Positions 33,345 through 42,025 of a stretch of DNA of 64,000 nucleotides are shown here, in pieces. The notes under the pieces were generated by a model that saw only the letters and a list, made by a program, of their open reading frames with translations, had not been told where the DNA came from and searched no databases. Source of the stretch: Burkholderia savannae (GTDB lineage Bacteria > Pseudomonadota > Gammaproteobacteria > Burkholderiales > Burkholderiaceae); assembly GCF_001524445.2 (NCBI RefSeq), contig NZ_CP013418.1, positions 868,001-932,000 of the forward strand, read 5' to 3'. The stretch's first letter is position 1. The number at the start of each line of letters is the position of its first letter. The position numbers and the translations under genes are program-made.

Positions 33345-34226
33345 ATGTCCGCTCGCCCCGGTTCTCCGAACACGCCGCCGCTCTGCGAAATCGAAGGTCT
33401 TCGGATCGGCTTTCGCACGCACGACGGCACGCTCGTCGAAGCCGTGCGCGACCTGTCGCTTTCGCTCGCGCCGGGCGAGCGGCTCGGCGTCGTCGGCGAA
33501 TCCGGCTCCGGCAAGTCGCTGACGGGCCGCGCGCTGCTCGGCCTGCTGCCCGCCGCCGCGCAATGGCGCGCGAAGGCGCTGCGCTTCGACGGCCGCGACC
33601 TGCTCGCGCTCAACGCCCGCGAGCGGCGCACGCTGTGCGGCGGCGCGATGGGCATGATCCTTCAAGATCCTAAATATTCGCTGAACCCCGTGATGACGGT
33701 CGGCAAGCAAATGGCCGAGGCGTTCCGGCTGCGCGAGCCCGGCCTGCGCGGCCGCGCGCTGCGCGAGCGGATCGTCGGCACGCTCGCGTCGGTCGAGATT
33801 CGCGATCCGGCGCGCGTCGCCGACGCGTATCCGCACGAGCTGTCGGGCGGGATGGGCCAGCGCGTGATGATCGCGATGATGGTGTCGACGGGCCCGCGCC
33901 TGCTCGTCGCCGACGAGCCGACGTCCGCGCTCGACGTCGCGGTGTCGATGCAGGTGCTCGCGGTGCTCGACGACATGATCGCGCGCCATCGCACGGGCCT
34001 CGTGTTCATCAGCCACGACCTGCAGCTCGTCACGTCGTTCTGCGATCGCGTCGCGGTGATGTACGCGGGGCGCGTCGTCGAGACGTGCGCGGCGCGCGAT
34101 CTCGCCCGCGCGTCGCATCCATATACGCGCGGCCTGCTCGCCGCGACGCCGCCGCTCGTGAATCCGCCCGACGAGTTGCCGGTGCTCGAGCGCGATCCCG
34201 CGTGGCTTGCGGAGGCGGCACGATGA
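33345..34226 (+). CDS. ddpD: Dipeptide ABC transporter ATPase (DppD/DdpD)
   Basis: This 293-residue ATPase has Walker A GESGSGKS, the ABC signature LSGGMGQRVMIAMM and Walker B LLVADEPTSALD. The C-terminal extension HPYTRGLLAATPPLV is typical of oligopeptide transporter ATPases. The ATG at 33345 follows TGGAGCC; one at 33333 is less likely. It acts with DdpF as a heterodimer on the cytoplasmic face. Its last bases overlap the next start (ATGA). Confidence 0.93.
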   Translation: MSARPGSPNTPPLCEIEGLRIGFRTHDGTLVEAVRDLSLSLAPGERLGVVGESGSGKSLTGRALLGLLPAAAQWRAKALRFDGRDLLALNARERRTLCGGAMGMILQDPKYSLNPVMTVGKQMAEAFRLREPGLRGRALRERIVGTLASVEIRDPARVADAYPHELSGGMGQRVMIAMMVSTGPRLLVADEPTSALDVAVSMQVLAVLDDMIARHRTGLVFISHDLQLVTSFCDRVAVMYAGRVVETCAARDLARASHPYTRGLLAATPPLVNPPDELPVLERDPAWLAEAAR

Positions 34227-34990
34227 GCGGCGCACCGATGATCGACATCCGCGACGCGTCGATCCGCTTTCCAACCCGCACCGGCCACGTGGACGCGGTG
34301 CGCGGCGCGAATCTCGCCGTCGCCGCGGGCGAGGCGTTCGGGCTCGTCGGCGAATCCGGCTCCGGCAAATCGACGCTGCTGCGCGCGCTGACGGGCCTCG
34401 TGCCGCTCGCGGGCGGCGCGCTGTCGATCGACGCGCGCCCGATCGAGGGCAAGCTCGACCGCGCATTCCGCCGCGACGTGCAGATGGTGTTTCAGGACCC
34501 CTACGCATCGCTGCATCCGCGCTTCACCGTCGACGAAACGCTGCGCGAACCGCTCGCGATCCACCGGATGCCGGATGCGGACGAGCGGATCGCGCGCGCG
34601 CTCGCCGAGGTCGGGCTCGGCCCCGCGTTCCGCTTTCGCTATCCGCATCAATTGTCGGGCGGCCAGCGGCAGCGCGTCGCGATCGCGCGTGCGCTGATCG
34701 TCGAGCCGCGCGTGCTGCTGCTCGACGAGCCGACGTCGGCGCTCGACGTATCGGTGCAGGCGGAGATCCTGAATCTGCTGAAGCGGCTGCATCGTGAACG
34801 CGGGCTGACGATGATGCTCGTCAGCCACAATCTCGCGGTCGTCGGGTTCCTGTGCAGCCGCGTCGCGGTGATGCGCGACGGCGCGCTCGTCGAACAGCTC
34901 GGAATCGAGGACGTGCGCGCGGCGCGCGTCGGTTCCGAGTACACGCGAACGTTGCTGCGCGCGACGCAAGGCTATCGGCGAGCGGGTTGA
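34223..34990 (+). CDS. ddpF: Dipeptide ABC transporter ATPase (DppF/DdpF)
   Basis: The 255-residue second ATPase has Walker A GESGSGKST, the signature LSGGQRQRVAIARA and Walker B VLLLDEPTSALD. It starts inside the stop of ddpD (ATGA). At 255 residues it is shorter than the roughly 330 of E. coli DppF because it lacks most of the C-terminal extension; the core nucleotide-binding domain is complete. It is the last gene of the operon. Confidence 0.92.
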   Translation: MSGAPMIDIRDASIRFPTRTGHVDAVRGANLAVAAGEAFGLVGESGSGKSTLLRALTGLVPLAGGALSIDARPIEGKLDRAFRRDVQMVFQDPYASLHPRFTVDETLREPLAIHRMPDADERIARALAEVGLGPAFRFRYPHQLSGGQRQRVAIARALIVEPRVLLLDEPTSALDVSVQAEILNLLKRLHRERGLTMMLVSHNLAVVGFLCSRVAVMRDGALVEQLGIEDVRAARVGSEYTRTLLRATQGYRRAG

Positions 34991-35619
34991 CGGGCGAGCG
35001 GGTTGCGCCGACCCTCGGCGGCGCTCGTGCGCGGGCGGCACGCCGCGCATTGCTTCGCCGATTGTCTGCTTCAGGTGATTCGCCGTCGCCCGCACTCCGC
35101 CAGGCACGAGGATCTCGCGTTGTTCGGCACGTTGACGATGCTCGCTTGATGCGTTCCCGACTCGTGCGGCGCGGCACACGACGCTCGGCGCAACGTGCCG
35201 CCGTCACGCCCGATGCGGCAGCCGTGGTCCGTGGTCCGTGATCCGTGACCCGATCGACCGGCATCGCGCGAAACCGTCTCTGTCACGAACGCGCACCCAA
35301 TACGTCGCACCGCTAACGACGCGTCCGCATGCGTCCGTTCGACGCAGCGCGCCGACGCGCCATCGCGGCCCTCGCATCACCGATGCACCCACGCCCCCCG
35401 GGCCCGCCCGCATGCCGCCTTGCATTCGCGGCGCGACGCTTCTATCTTAAAAGCGTCGGCGTCGTTCGAGCGATGCCGAGCCGTTCGTTGTCGACGCAAC
35501 CTTCTAATCCGTCCGCATCAAGTTTTCGCATGCACTGCCGTTTACGCAATTAGCTTCGCAGCGTATCCGCAGCACGCCGTTCGGAACGTTGCGCAGCGCC
35601 CATTCGCGTGGAGCACTCT
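34991..35619. other. Intergenic region without a recognisable gene
   Basis: About 630 bases separate ddpF from the small pilin-like gene. Open frames here are short, arginine-rich and unsupported. The region contains the heptamer repeat at 35222-35249, and AT-richer DNA at 35440-35570 probably holds the promoter of the following gene. Confidence 0.55.
35222..35249. repeat. 7-bp tandem repeat, four copies
   Basis: Two perfect CCGTGGT units are followed by CCGTGAT and CCGTGAC. It is intergenic, upstream of the pilin-like gene. Confidence 0.85.
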
Positions 35620-35958
35620 ATGCAACGTTCATCGCTCATTGCGTCCAGCCTGTTGGCCGTGTCGATGTTTGCGCTTTCCTCCGCAGCCCACGCCCAGCAG
35701 ACCGGGGGGATCATCCGCTTCAGCGGCATGATCGTCGAGCCGCCGTGCTCGTTCTCGATCACGAGCGGCGCCGGCGCGCAAGCGCAACTGCAGCCCGCCT
35801 GCCCACGTCCGGCCAAAGGCGACGTCACGTTCGTCGATCCTCAAAGCGGCGCCGCGCTGCGCACGGTGAAGTTCACCGAGCAGTCGCGCGCGATTCCGCT
35901 GCCCGCGGGGCGGCCCGGCGAAACGTCGCGCATCGTCGCCGTCGTGTCGTATCTGTAG
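35620..35958 (+). CDS. Small secreted protein resembling a pilin N-terminus
   Basis: This 112-residue protein has a signal peptide (MQRSSLIASSLLAVSMFALSSAAHAQ). The mature part begins GGIIRFSGMIVEPPCSF, as in type 1 fimbrial subunits (a glycine-rich strand and then the first cysteine), and a second cysteine follows in LQPACPRP. It ends IVAVVSYL, like the last strand of a pilin. At under 90 mature residues it is too short for a full pilin domain, and no chaperone or usher genes adjoin, so it is either a minimal periplasmic relative or a remnant. GGAGCACTCT precedes the start. Confidence 0.75.
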   Translation: MQRSSLIASSLLAVSMFALSSAAHAQQTGGIIRFSGMIVEPPCSFSITSGAGAQAQLQPACPRPAKGDVTFVDPQSGAALRTVKFTEQSRAIPLPAGRPGETSRIVAVVSYL

Positions 35959-36099
35959 CGGCCCGCGCGAAACGAGTGTTCGCCGTTGCGCGGATTGCGG
36001 CACGCGGCAGCATGCGGTGTTCGGTGTTCAGCACTCGGCGCACGACGTTCTCCATCGGTCAAACGACACGACCGCCATCGAACCCGACACCCTGTCTCG

Positions 36100-36972
36100 T
36101 CAGTCGCGATTCGCGTCGAGCCATGCGCTGAAACGCTGGATCTTCTGCTGTTGCGCGACGCTGTCCGGATAGACGAAGTAGTAGCGCGCGCCCGTCTTCT
36201 GCACGATGTCGAGCGGCATCGCGAGCCGCCGTGCGGCGAGATCCTCTTCGCTCAGCGTGAGGTCGCCCAGCGCGACGCCGAAGCCTTGCGTCGCGGCGCT
36301 CGTCGCGAGATCGAGCGAATCGAAGCTCGGCCCGCGGTCCGGGTCCACGCCGGTCACGCCCGCATAGTCCAGCCAGCGGCGCCAGTCTCGATGATCGCGC
36401 GTCGGATGCAGCAGCGTGTGGCCCGCGAGATCGTCGACGCCCGCGAGCGGCTTGTCCTTCAGCAGCTCCGGCGAGCATACGGGCGTGAGCCGCTCGTCGA
36501 AGAGCGGCACGGCCGTCACGTCCGGGCCGGGCGACATCCCATAGACGATCGCCGCGTCGAACGGCTCGCTCTTGAAATCGACGTCGTGCCGCCATGTCGT
36601 CGTCATCTGCACGTGCAAATCCGGATGCTCGCGCTGAAAGCGCATGATGCGCGGCAGCACCCAGCGCATCACGCAAGTCGGCACCTTCAGCGCGAGATCG
36701 GTGCGCTGCCGCGTGAGCCTCAACGAAATGTCCTCGATCCGCGCGAAGCTCTCGACGACGACGGGCAGCAGTTGCTCGCCCTCCGCCGTCAACGTGAGCC
36801 CGCGCGCGTGGCGCATGAAGAGCGGGAAGCCGTAATGCGCTTCGAGCGACTGGATCTGGCGGCTGATCGCCCCTTGCGTCACGCACAGCGCTTCGGCTGT
36901 ACGCGTGAAGCTGCGATGGCGCGCGACCGTCGCGAAGATCTGCAGGGCATTCAAGGGCGGGAGGCGGCGCAT
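36100..36972 (-). CDS. LysR-type transcriptional regulator (GcvA-like)
   Basis: This 290-residue LysR protein has an N-terminal helix-turn-helix (LNALQIFATVARHRSFTRTAEALCVTQGAISRQI, about residues 7-41) and an effector domain with WRHDVDFKSEPFDAAIVYG, typical of the GcvA/AmpR branch. The start at 36972 (MRRLPPLNAL) is family-typical; upstream extensions are not. AmpR-branch proteins often control beta-lactamases, but here penA lies 750 bases away on the same strand, not divergent, so a link is only possible. Confidence 0.9.
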   Translation of the reverse strand: MRRLPPLNALQIFATVARHRSFTRTAEALCVTQGAISRQIQSLEAHYGFPLFMRHARGLTLTAEGEQLLPVVVESFARIEDISLRLTRQRTDLALKVPTCVMRWVLPRIMRFQREHPDLHVQMTTTWRHDVDFKSEPFDAAIVYGMSPGPDVTAVPLFDERLTPVCSPELLKDKPLAGVDDLAGHTLLHPTRDHRDWRRWLDYAGVTGVDPDRGPSFDSLDLATSAATQGFGVALGDLTLSEEDLAARRLAMPLDIVQKTGARYYFVYPDSVAQQQKIQRFSAWLDANRD

Positions 36973-37718
36973 GGCGGTCGACGGCTGGACTGAAGTAACT
37001 CGGCGATTCGGAGACGCGCGGGCGATTCGACGAGCGATGCCTGCGGGCGAGCCGTCACGATAAGCGAAATGCGGCTGTTGCGCGAGCATGGACGCCGCAT
37101 GCCGTTGCGCGACGCGTCCGGCGAAACGGCTCGGTGCGCGCCGAGCCCGCCGAGGCGGCCATTGCGGCGAGCCTCATCGGAGCGATTCGCGCGTCGCCGA
37201 CTCGCATATCGTTCGCGCCGAACTCACGTCGAAATCATGCGGAAATCGCGTCGACATCGCGCCGTTATGACAGACGATTATCGGCGTCAGCGTCATGAAG
37301 CGCGAGACGGGCGACAAGCATGCCGCGCTGTCCGCCCGAAGCGGCGAACGCGCTTCGCGCTTCGTATTGTCGATTCGATGTCGACGGCGAACCGGCGGCC
37401 GGTGCGCGGCGCGCCCGCATTCGACATGCGCCGATGCCGACCCGCGCCGCCCGCAGCACACGCGCAGCATCTACCACGCCTCTACCGGGCGGCCTCATGA
37501 CGCGCGCAGTCCGGCGGACTGCATCGCTGCAGCGCCACGGCGCGCGGCCATCAACGCCGCGCCGATCCATGCATCGAGCGCCGAATTCGCCCGCACCCCG
37601 CACATTCGCCGGCGCATCGGCCCCGCGCCGCCCGGCGCAACCACCCAGCCGCATGCGCCGCGCAGGCCGCCGGGCGGTTCACGTCGAGCATGCCGAAACG
37701 GCTTGCTCCGCGACGCCG
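36973..37718. other. 750-base gap downstream of penA
   Basis: I see no gene. Overlapping GC-driven open frames exist on both strands, without domains. A small inverted repeat (GCAGTCC and GGACTGC, 37504-37520) may terminate the penA transcript, though it lies 200 bases past the stop. Confidence 0.5.
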
Positions 37719-38606
37719 TCAGGCAAACGCCCGCGCGGCGATGCGCGCCGCCGAAGCGATCACGTCGCTGCGCGCCTGCGCGTTCTTCTCGCGCATCGTC
37801 GTGTAGACGACGAACACGATCGGCGCGCGGTTCGGCGGATATGCGACGCCGATGTCGTTGCCCGTTCCGTAGTCGCCCGTGCCGGTCTTGTCGGCGACGC
37901 GCCAGTCGGCCGGCACGCCCGCGCGAATCCGCGCGTCGCCCGTCTTGTTGCCGAGCATCCACGCATCGAGCTGCGCGCGCTGCGCGGCGCCGAGCGCGTC
38001 GCCGACGAGCAGCCGACGCACGCTCGCGGCCATCGCGGCGGGCGTCGTCGTGTCGCGCTCGTCGCCGGGAATCGCCGTGTTCAGCTCGGTCTCGCGGCGA
38101 TCGAGGCGGAACGTCGTGTCGCCGATCGAGCGCGCGTACGCGGTGACGGCCTGCGGACCGCCGAGCAGCGCGATCAACAGGTTCGCCGCGGTGTTGTCGC
38201 TGTACTGGAGCGTCGCCGCGCACAGCTCGGCGATGGTCATGCCTTTGCCGACATGCTTCTCGGTGATCGGCGAATAGTTGACGAGGTCGCGCTTCGTGTA
38301 ACGGACCCGGCGCTGCAGCAACTCGGCGTCGCCCGCGCTGCGCGCGAGGATCGCGGCCGACAGCATCGTCTTGAACGTGCTGCAAAACGGGAAGCGCTCG
38401 TCGGCGCGATACGCGATGCGCGTACCCGTCGCGGTATCGAGCGCGACGAAGCCGAGGCGACCGTCGAACGTCGACTCGAGTTCGCGCAATTGCCGCTCGG
38501 CGGCGGTAACGCCGTTCGAATCGCCGCGCAGCGGCGCGCATGCGCCGACGAGCGGCACAGAGACGGCCGCGGCGAGCAGCGAACGGCGCAACGGAGAATG
38601 GTTCAT
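37719..38606 (-). CDS. penA: Class A beta-lactamase PenA
   Basis: The 295-residue protein hydrolyses beta-lactams in the periplasm. Motifs in Ambler numbering are Ser70 and Lys73 in CSTFK (with Cys69), Ser130-Asp-Asn in YSDN, Glu166 in ETELN, and Lys234-Thr-Gly in DKTGTGDYG. The N-terminus has twin arginines (LRRSLLAAA) and a lipobox (LVGAC), matching PenA of B. pseudomallei, known as a Tat-exported lipoprotein. From memory the sequence differs from that protein at several sites near the N-terminus and at RVRYTKRDLVNYS. It lies 209 bases downstream of nlpD on the same strand; in B. pseudomallei penA is co-transcribed with nlpD1. No substitution known to me to expand its spectrum is evident. 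Confidence 0.96.
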   Translation of the reverse strand: MNHSPLRRSLLAAAVSVPLVGACAPLRGDSNGVTAAERQLRELESTFDGRLGFVALDTATGTRIAYRADERFPFCSTFKTMLSAAILARSAGDAELLQRRVRYTKRDLVNYSPITEKHVGKGMTIAELCAATLQYSDNTAANLLIALLGGPQAVTAYARSIGDTTFRLDRRETELNTAIPGDERDTTTPAAMAASVRRLLVGDALGAAQRAQLDAWMLGNKTGDARIRAGVPADWRVADKTGTGDYGTGNDIGVAYPPNRAPIVFVVYTTMREKNAQARSDVIASAARIAARAFA

Positions 38607-38815
38607 AAGCGGATAGCGAGAAGATTGAACAGAAGCGGATCGGGCCGCGCGGCACTCGCGCCCGCGATCTCGCGGCCCACGAGCGTATCAGTTCTCGTCG
38701 CACGAATCCGTGTGAAATTGTGGCCGTCCCGTGCTCGCCCACGCGTACGGCGACGCGCGCTCGCGGCCCGCTCGCCGCCCCACTTCCGTTCGCTTGCCCC
38801 CGGCGTGCCCGGCCG

Positions 38816-39784
38816 CTATCCCTGCTGCCGGCCCGGCAGATACTGCATCGGATTGACCGGCTTGCCGTCGCGCCGGACTTCGAACAGCATCCCCGCGCGC
38901 GCGCCGTCGCCCGTGCCCATTTCGGCGATCTGTTCGCCCTGCTGAACAACGTCGCCCGTCTTCACGAGCACCTTGCGGTTGTGCGCATATGCGGTCAGGA
39001 AATCCGCGTTGTGCTGGACGAGGATCAGCGTGCCGTAGCCGTTCAAGCCCGTGCCCGCGTACATCACGCGGCCGGACGCCGCCGCGCGCACGGGGTCGCC
39101 CGCATGTCCGGCAATCCGGATGCCGCGATTGCGGCCGGGCTGGAAGGTTTCGACGATCGCGCCCTTCGCCGGCCACGCGAGCGCGATCGACTGCGCGTGG
39201 CGCTTCGTTTCCTGGACCACGCGACGGTCCGCCGCGCGATCCGCGGCGCTTTCGGGCGCCGAAGCAGGCTGCGGCGCGCCGGCCGAGGTCGCGCCGCCGG
39301 CGGGCGCCGCGCCCGCGCTGCTCGCCGCATCGGCTGCGCGAGCGGCGTCGGCGGCATTGCCGGGCGCACGCGCGGCATCGGCACCGCTCGCCGCCTGCGA
39401 AGCGGCCGCGTTTTCCGCGCCGGGCGGCGCGATCCGCAGCGTTTGTCCGATGGCGATCCGGGTCCGGCGCCCGAGGCGATTCCAGGTTTGCAGATCGCGC
39501 ACGGTGCACCCATTCGCTTGCGCGATCGCGGATAGCGTATCGCCGCGCTTCACGACGTAGCGTGTCACGACGGGCGCCGGCGCGGCTGCCGTGTCCTGAT
39601 GCTGCGCCGCATCGCCGGGCTGCGGCGCGGACGCCGCCTGCGCGGCGCTCGCCGACGACGCGGCCGCGCCGGCGAGCGTATCGGTGGGCGCGACGGGCGA
39701 CGTGGTCGCGCAGCCCGCGACCACGAGCGCTGCCGCCACGCCGGACAGCCACGCGACACTGCGGTCGATCTCGCTCTTGCTCAT
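38816..39784 (-). CDS. nlpD: NlpD-type lipoprotein with LysM and M23 domains
   Basis: This 322-residue lipoprotein has a lipobox VVAGC near residue 25 and an alanine-rich linker. A LysM domain follows (TRYVVKRGDTLSAIAQANG, residues 75-115), then a long Ala/Ser linker, then an M23 peptidase-like domain (residues 215-320, PAKGAIVETFQPGRNRGI and YAHNRKVLVKTGDVVQQG). The catalytic HxH is replaced (LFEVRRDGK), as in NlpD/EnvC activators that switch on amidases instead of cutting peptidoglycan. I chose the ATG at 39784; an in-frame ATG a few codons upstream is possible. It heads the nlpD-penA pair. Confidence 0.92.
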   Translation of the reverse strand: MSKSEIDRSVAWLSGVAAALVVAGCATTSPVAPTDTLAGAAASSASAAQAASAPQPGDAAQHQDTAAAPAPVVTRYVVKRGDTLSAIAQANGCTVRDLQTWNRLGRRTRIAIGQTLRIAPPGAENAAASQAASGADAARAPGNAADAARAADAASSAGAAPAGGATSAGAPQPASAPESAADRAADRRVVQETKRHAQSIALAWPAKGAIVETFQPGRNRGIRIAGHAGDPVRAAASGRVMYAGTGLNGYGTLILVQHNADFLTAYAHNRKVLVKTGDVVQQGEQIAEMGTGDGARAGMLFEVRRDGKPVNPMQYLPGRQQG

Positions 39785-40128
39785 GCTCGAGACAACTCCG
39801 GTCATGGAATTTTTCGAGCATCTCAAAAATCGCCGGAAGCGCGTGTAACCGGATGCAAGAATGATGACAAAATCGCAGCGAGCATTGCCGATGCTGGAAT
39901 TGAATCGATCGAGTCTCACGGCGAACGAAATAATTCGCCGGCGCGGCGACACGAACCCTCTTTTGACGCCGAGCGAAAAATACATGTTCAGCGCGCAAAA
40001 ACAGGCGATCCAAGCCCATTTCCGCCGATCGATCGCGTTTTCAGGCACGCCGCTCGACGGCTCGCACAACCGCGGCCCGGCGCGCCGCATGATGAATTCG
40101 CGCGCCGCGCCGGCCTCGGTCACGCGCG
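39785..40128. other. Promoter region of nlpD-penA and 3' flank of the small membrane peptide gene
   Basis: About 340 bases carry no supported gene. The AT-richer part (39790-39990) is the natural place for the nlpD-penA promoter, which sets basal PenA level. Confidence 0.5.
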
Positions 40129-40239
40129 TCACAGGTACTGCACGCTCAGCGTCGAAAACGCGAAAGCGATGCCGCAACAGAGAAAGAAGATGTGCAATGC
40201 GATCTTGAACGCCAACTGCCAAGACGGGTTGCTACCCAT
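40129..40239 (-). CDS. 36-residue single-pass membrane peptide
   Basis: ATG at 40239, preceded by GGAGG with five-base spacing, opens a 37-codon frame ending in TGA. The peptide has a short polar head (MGSNPSWQLAFKIA) and then a hydrophobic helix (LHIFFLCCGIAFAFSTLSV) ending QYL. Composition, strong ribosome binding site and clean length suggest a genuine small inner-membrane protein. I know no named family. It lies between the nlpD promoter region and a divergent LysR gene 158 bases away, which might regulate it. Confidence 0.7.
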   Translation of the reverse strand: MGSNPSWQLAFKIALHIFFLCCGIAFAFSTLSVQYL

Positions 40240-40397
40240 GCGCGCCTCCGGGCCGACGAACGAGTGGACATGATGCGCGGCAATTCGTCGCACGAAAATG
40301 CGGAACCGGCGAAGCGGGCCTCAGGCACCGCCTGAACGCGGCGCCCCGCAATCCTGTTACCGTATCGGCCATTACAACGACAACGCAAGCAAGCTCC

Positions 40398-41309
40398 ATG
40401 CGATTCGACTTGACCGATCTGCGACTTTTCCTGCACGTCTGCGAGGCCGGCAGCATCACGGGCGGCGCCGAGCGCGCGCACATGACGCTGCAATCCGCGA
40501 GCGAGCGCATCCGCGGCATGGAGGAAGAGCTCGGCGTGCCGCTTTTGCAGCGCGCGAAGCGCGGCACGCGCGCGACCGAAGCCGGCCGCGCGCTCGAGCA
40601 CCATGCGCGCGTCGTCCTGCAACAGATCGACCATATGCGCGGCGAACTGCAACAGTTCGGCGCCGGGCTGCGCGGCCACATCCGCCTCCTCAGCAACACC
40701 GCCGCGCTCAGCGAATATCTGCCCGACGCGCTCGCCGAATACCTGCCGCGTCACCCGAAGCTGTCGGTGAGCGTCGAGGAGCGGTCGAGCCAGGAGATCG
40801 TTCATGCGATCCGCGGCAAGACCGCGGATTTCGGGATCGTCGCCGATTCGGTCGGGCTCGACGGGCTCGAGCAGATGCCGTTTCGCGAGGACTGGCTGAT
40901 CGCCGTCGCGGCGGTCGACCACCCGCTCGCCGCGCGCGAGCGGGTCGCGTTCGCCGAGCTCGTCGACGCGGACTTCATCGGCATGACGGACGGCAGCGCG
41001 CTGCAGGTCCACCTCTCCGAGCAGGCGAAGGCGCTTGGCAAACGGATCGACTACCGCGTCCAGTTGAAGAGCTTCGACGCGATCTGCCGGCTGATCGAGC
41101 GCGGCGTCGGGATCGGCATCGTGTCGCGCCACGCGGCGCTGCGCGCGCAGCAGACGATGCAGATCCGCCTGATCGAGCTCACCGATCCGTGGGCGCACCG
41201 CCGGCTGACGATCTGCGCGCGCAGCTTCGACGAATTGCCCAAGTACACGCGCGACTTCATCGCATTTCTCGCGCATGATCCGGGCAAGAACGAGTCGTGC
41301 GCGGCTTGA
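40398..41309 (+). CDS. LysR-type transcriptional regulator
   Basis: This 303-residue protein has a LysR helix-turn-helix at residues 1-60 (LRLFLHVCEAGSITGGAERAHMTLQSASERI) and a substrate-binding effector domain with HIRLLSNTAALSEYLP and a C-terminal LTICARSFDELPKYTRDFI. The effector is not readable. It is divergent from the 36-residue membrane peptide gene, the classical geometry for a LysR target. Confidence 0.9.
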   Translation: MRFDLTDLRLFLHVCEAGSITGGAERAHMTLQSASERIRGMEEELGVPLLQRAKRGTRATEAGRALEHHARVVLQQIDHMRGELQQFGAGLRGHIRLLSNTAALSEYLPDALAEYLPRHPKLSVSVEERSSQEIVHAIRGKTADFGIVADSVGLDGLEQMPFREDWLIAVAAVDHPLAARERVAFAELVDADFIGMTDGSALQVHLSEQAKALGKRIDYRVQLKSFDAICRLIERGVGIGIVSRHAALRAQQTMQIRLIELTDPWAHRRLTICARSFDELPKYTRDFIAFLAHDPGKNESCAA

Positions 41310-41319
41310 GCTCGGCGGC

Positions 41320-41359
41320 GGATAGGTGGATAGGTGGATAGGTGGATAGGCGGATAGGC
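41320..41359. repeat. 8-bp tandem repeat, five copies
   Basis: Three perfect GGATAGGT units and two GGATAGGC units begin 11 bases after the LysR stop. Confidence 0.9.
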
Positions 41360-41924
41360 GGTTCGGCCGCGGTGCGTCGGTCGGCGGCCGCTCGTTCGAG
41401 TCGAACCAACAGATCGACCGCTGTGCGCAGCGAGTCGACGCGAGCATTTCAATTCCGATACGCACGATCCGAATTCGCAGGCGGACATGAACGGCGCATA
41501 CGCGCTGCGATTGATCTGCGTCGCGCAGCAAACGCAAACCTGACGCGTCGGCCAAATCACTCGATTCTCGAATCGGCCTGCACTGGATCGGCAGTCGCTC
41601 GAGATGGACAAGGCAGGCCCCGACGGGCGGGTCGTATTACGGTCGTCGCACGCCGCTTCGAGCGTCAGCGAACAGCCGGATACACGGCGAGGCGACAGCC
41701 CGCCGACGCGCGTCCCGCATGGCGCACGCGCCTGCCGTCAATCAGGAGGAAATGGAGGAAAACGAAGTGAGGCTCGGCGGCCCCGAGCGTCGGCGATGTC
41801 GCGAAACATCGATTGAAACGCCCCCGCGACGGCACACATCGGGCCGTTTCGCGCCGGCCGCGCACGCAAAAGCAAAACCCACGCATCAGGCGATGCAGCC
41901 GTCCCCGCCTGATCGATAAAGCCG

Positions 41925-41952
41925 TTCAGCCGGCCCGAACGAGCCGGCTGAA
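41925..41952 (-). terminator. Terminator of the porin gene
   Basis: TTCAGCCGGC and GCCGGCTGAA form a ten-pair stem with an eight-base loop, 74 bases past the porin stop. On the minus strand it is followed by CGGCTTTAT, a weak T-tract. Confidence 0.7.
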
Positions 41953-42025
41953 TGCAAAACTCCAATTTGAACCGGCCGGCGGCGGCACGTCGATCGATCG
42001 CGCGCCGCCCGCTCGGCCGGTGCGA

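Larger units (their letters stand above)
41310..42025. other. Intergenic region between LysR and porin genes
   Basis: About 715 bases hold an 8-bp repeat array (41320-41359) and the porin terminator (41925-41952). A weak frame at 41752-41919 beside AGGAGG is discussed among the rejected items. Nothing else is recognisable. Confidence 0.5.

Noticed and set aside
36100..36972. LysR gene as a PenR/AmpR regulator of penA
   Set aside because: It is not divergent from penA, lies 750 bases downstream of it, and nlpD-penA has its own upstream region; proximity alone is weak evidence.
41752..41919. Short frame (55 codons) next to AGGAGG between LysR and porin genes
   Set aside because: The spacing from AGGAGG to ATG is only two bases, the GTG alternative is weak, and the peptide is low-complexity with no fold. 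Kept as a possibility only.
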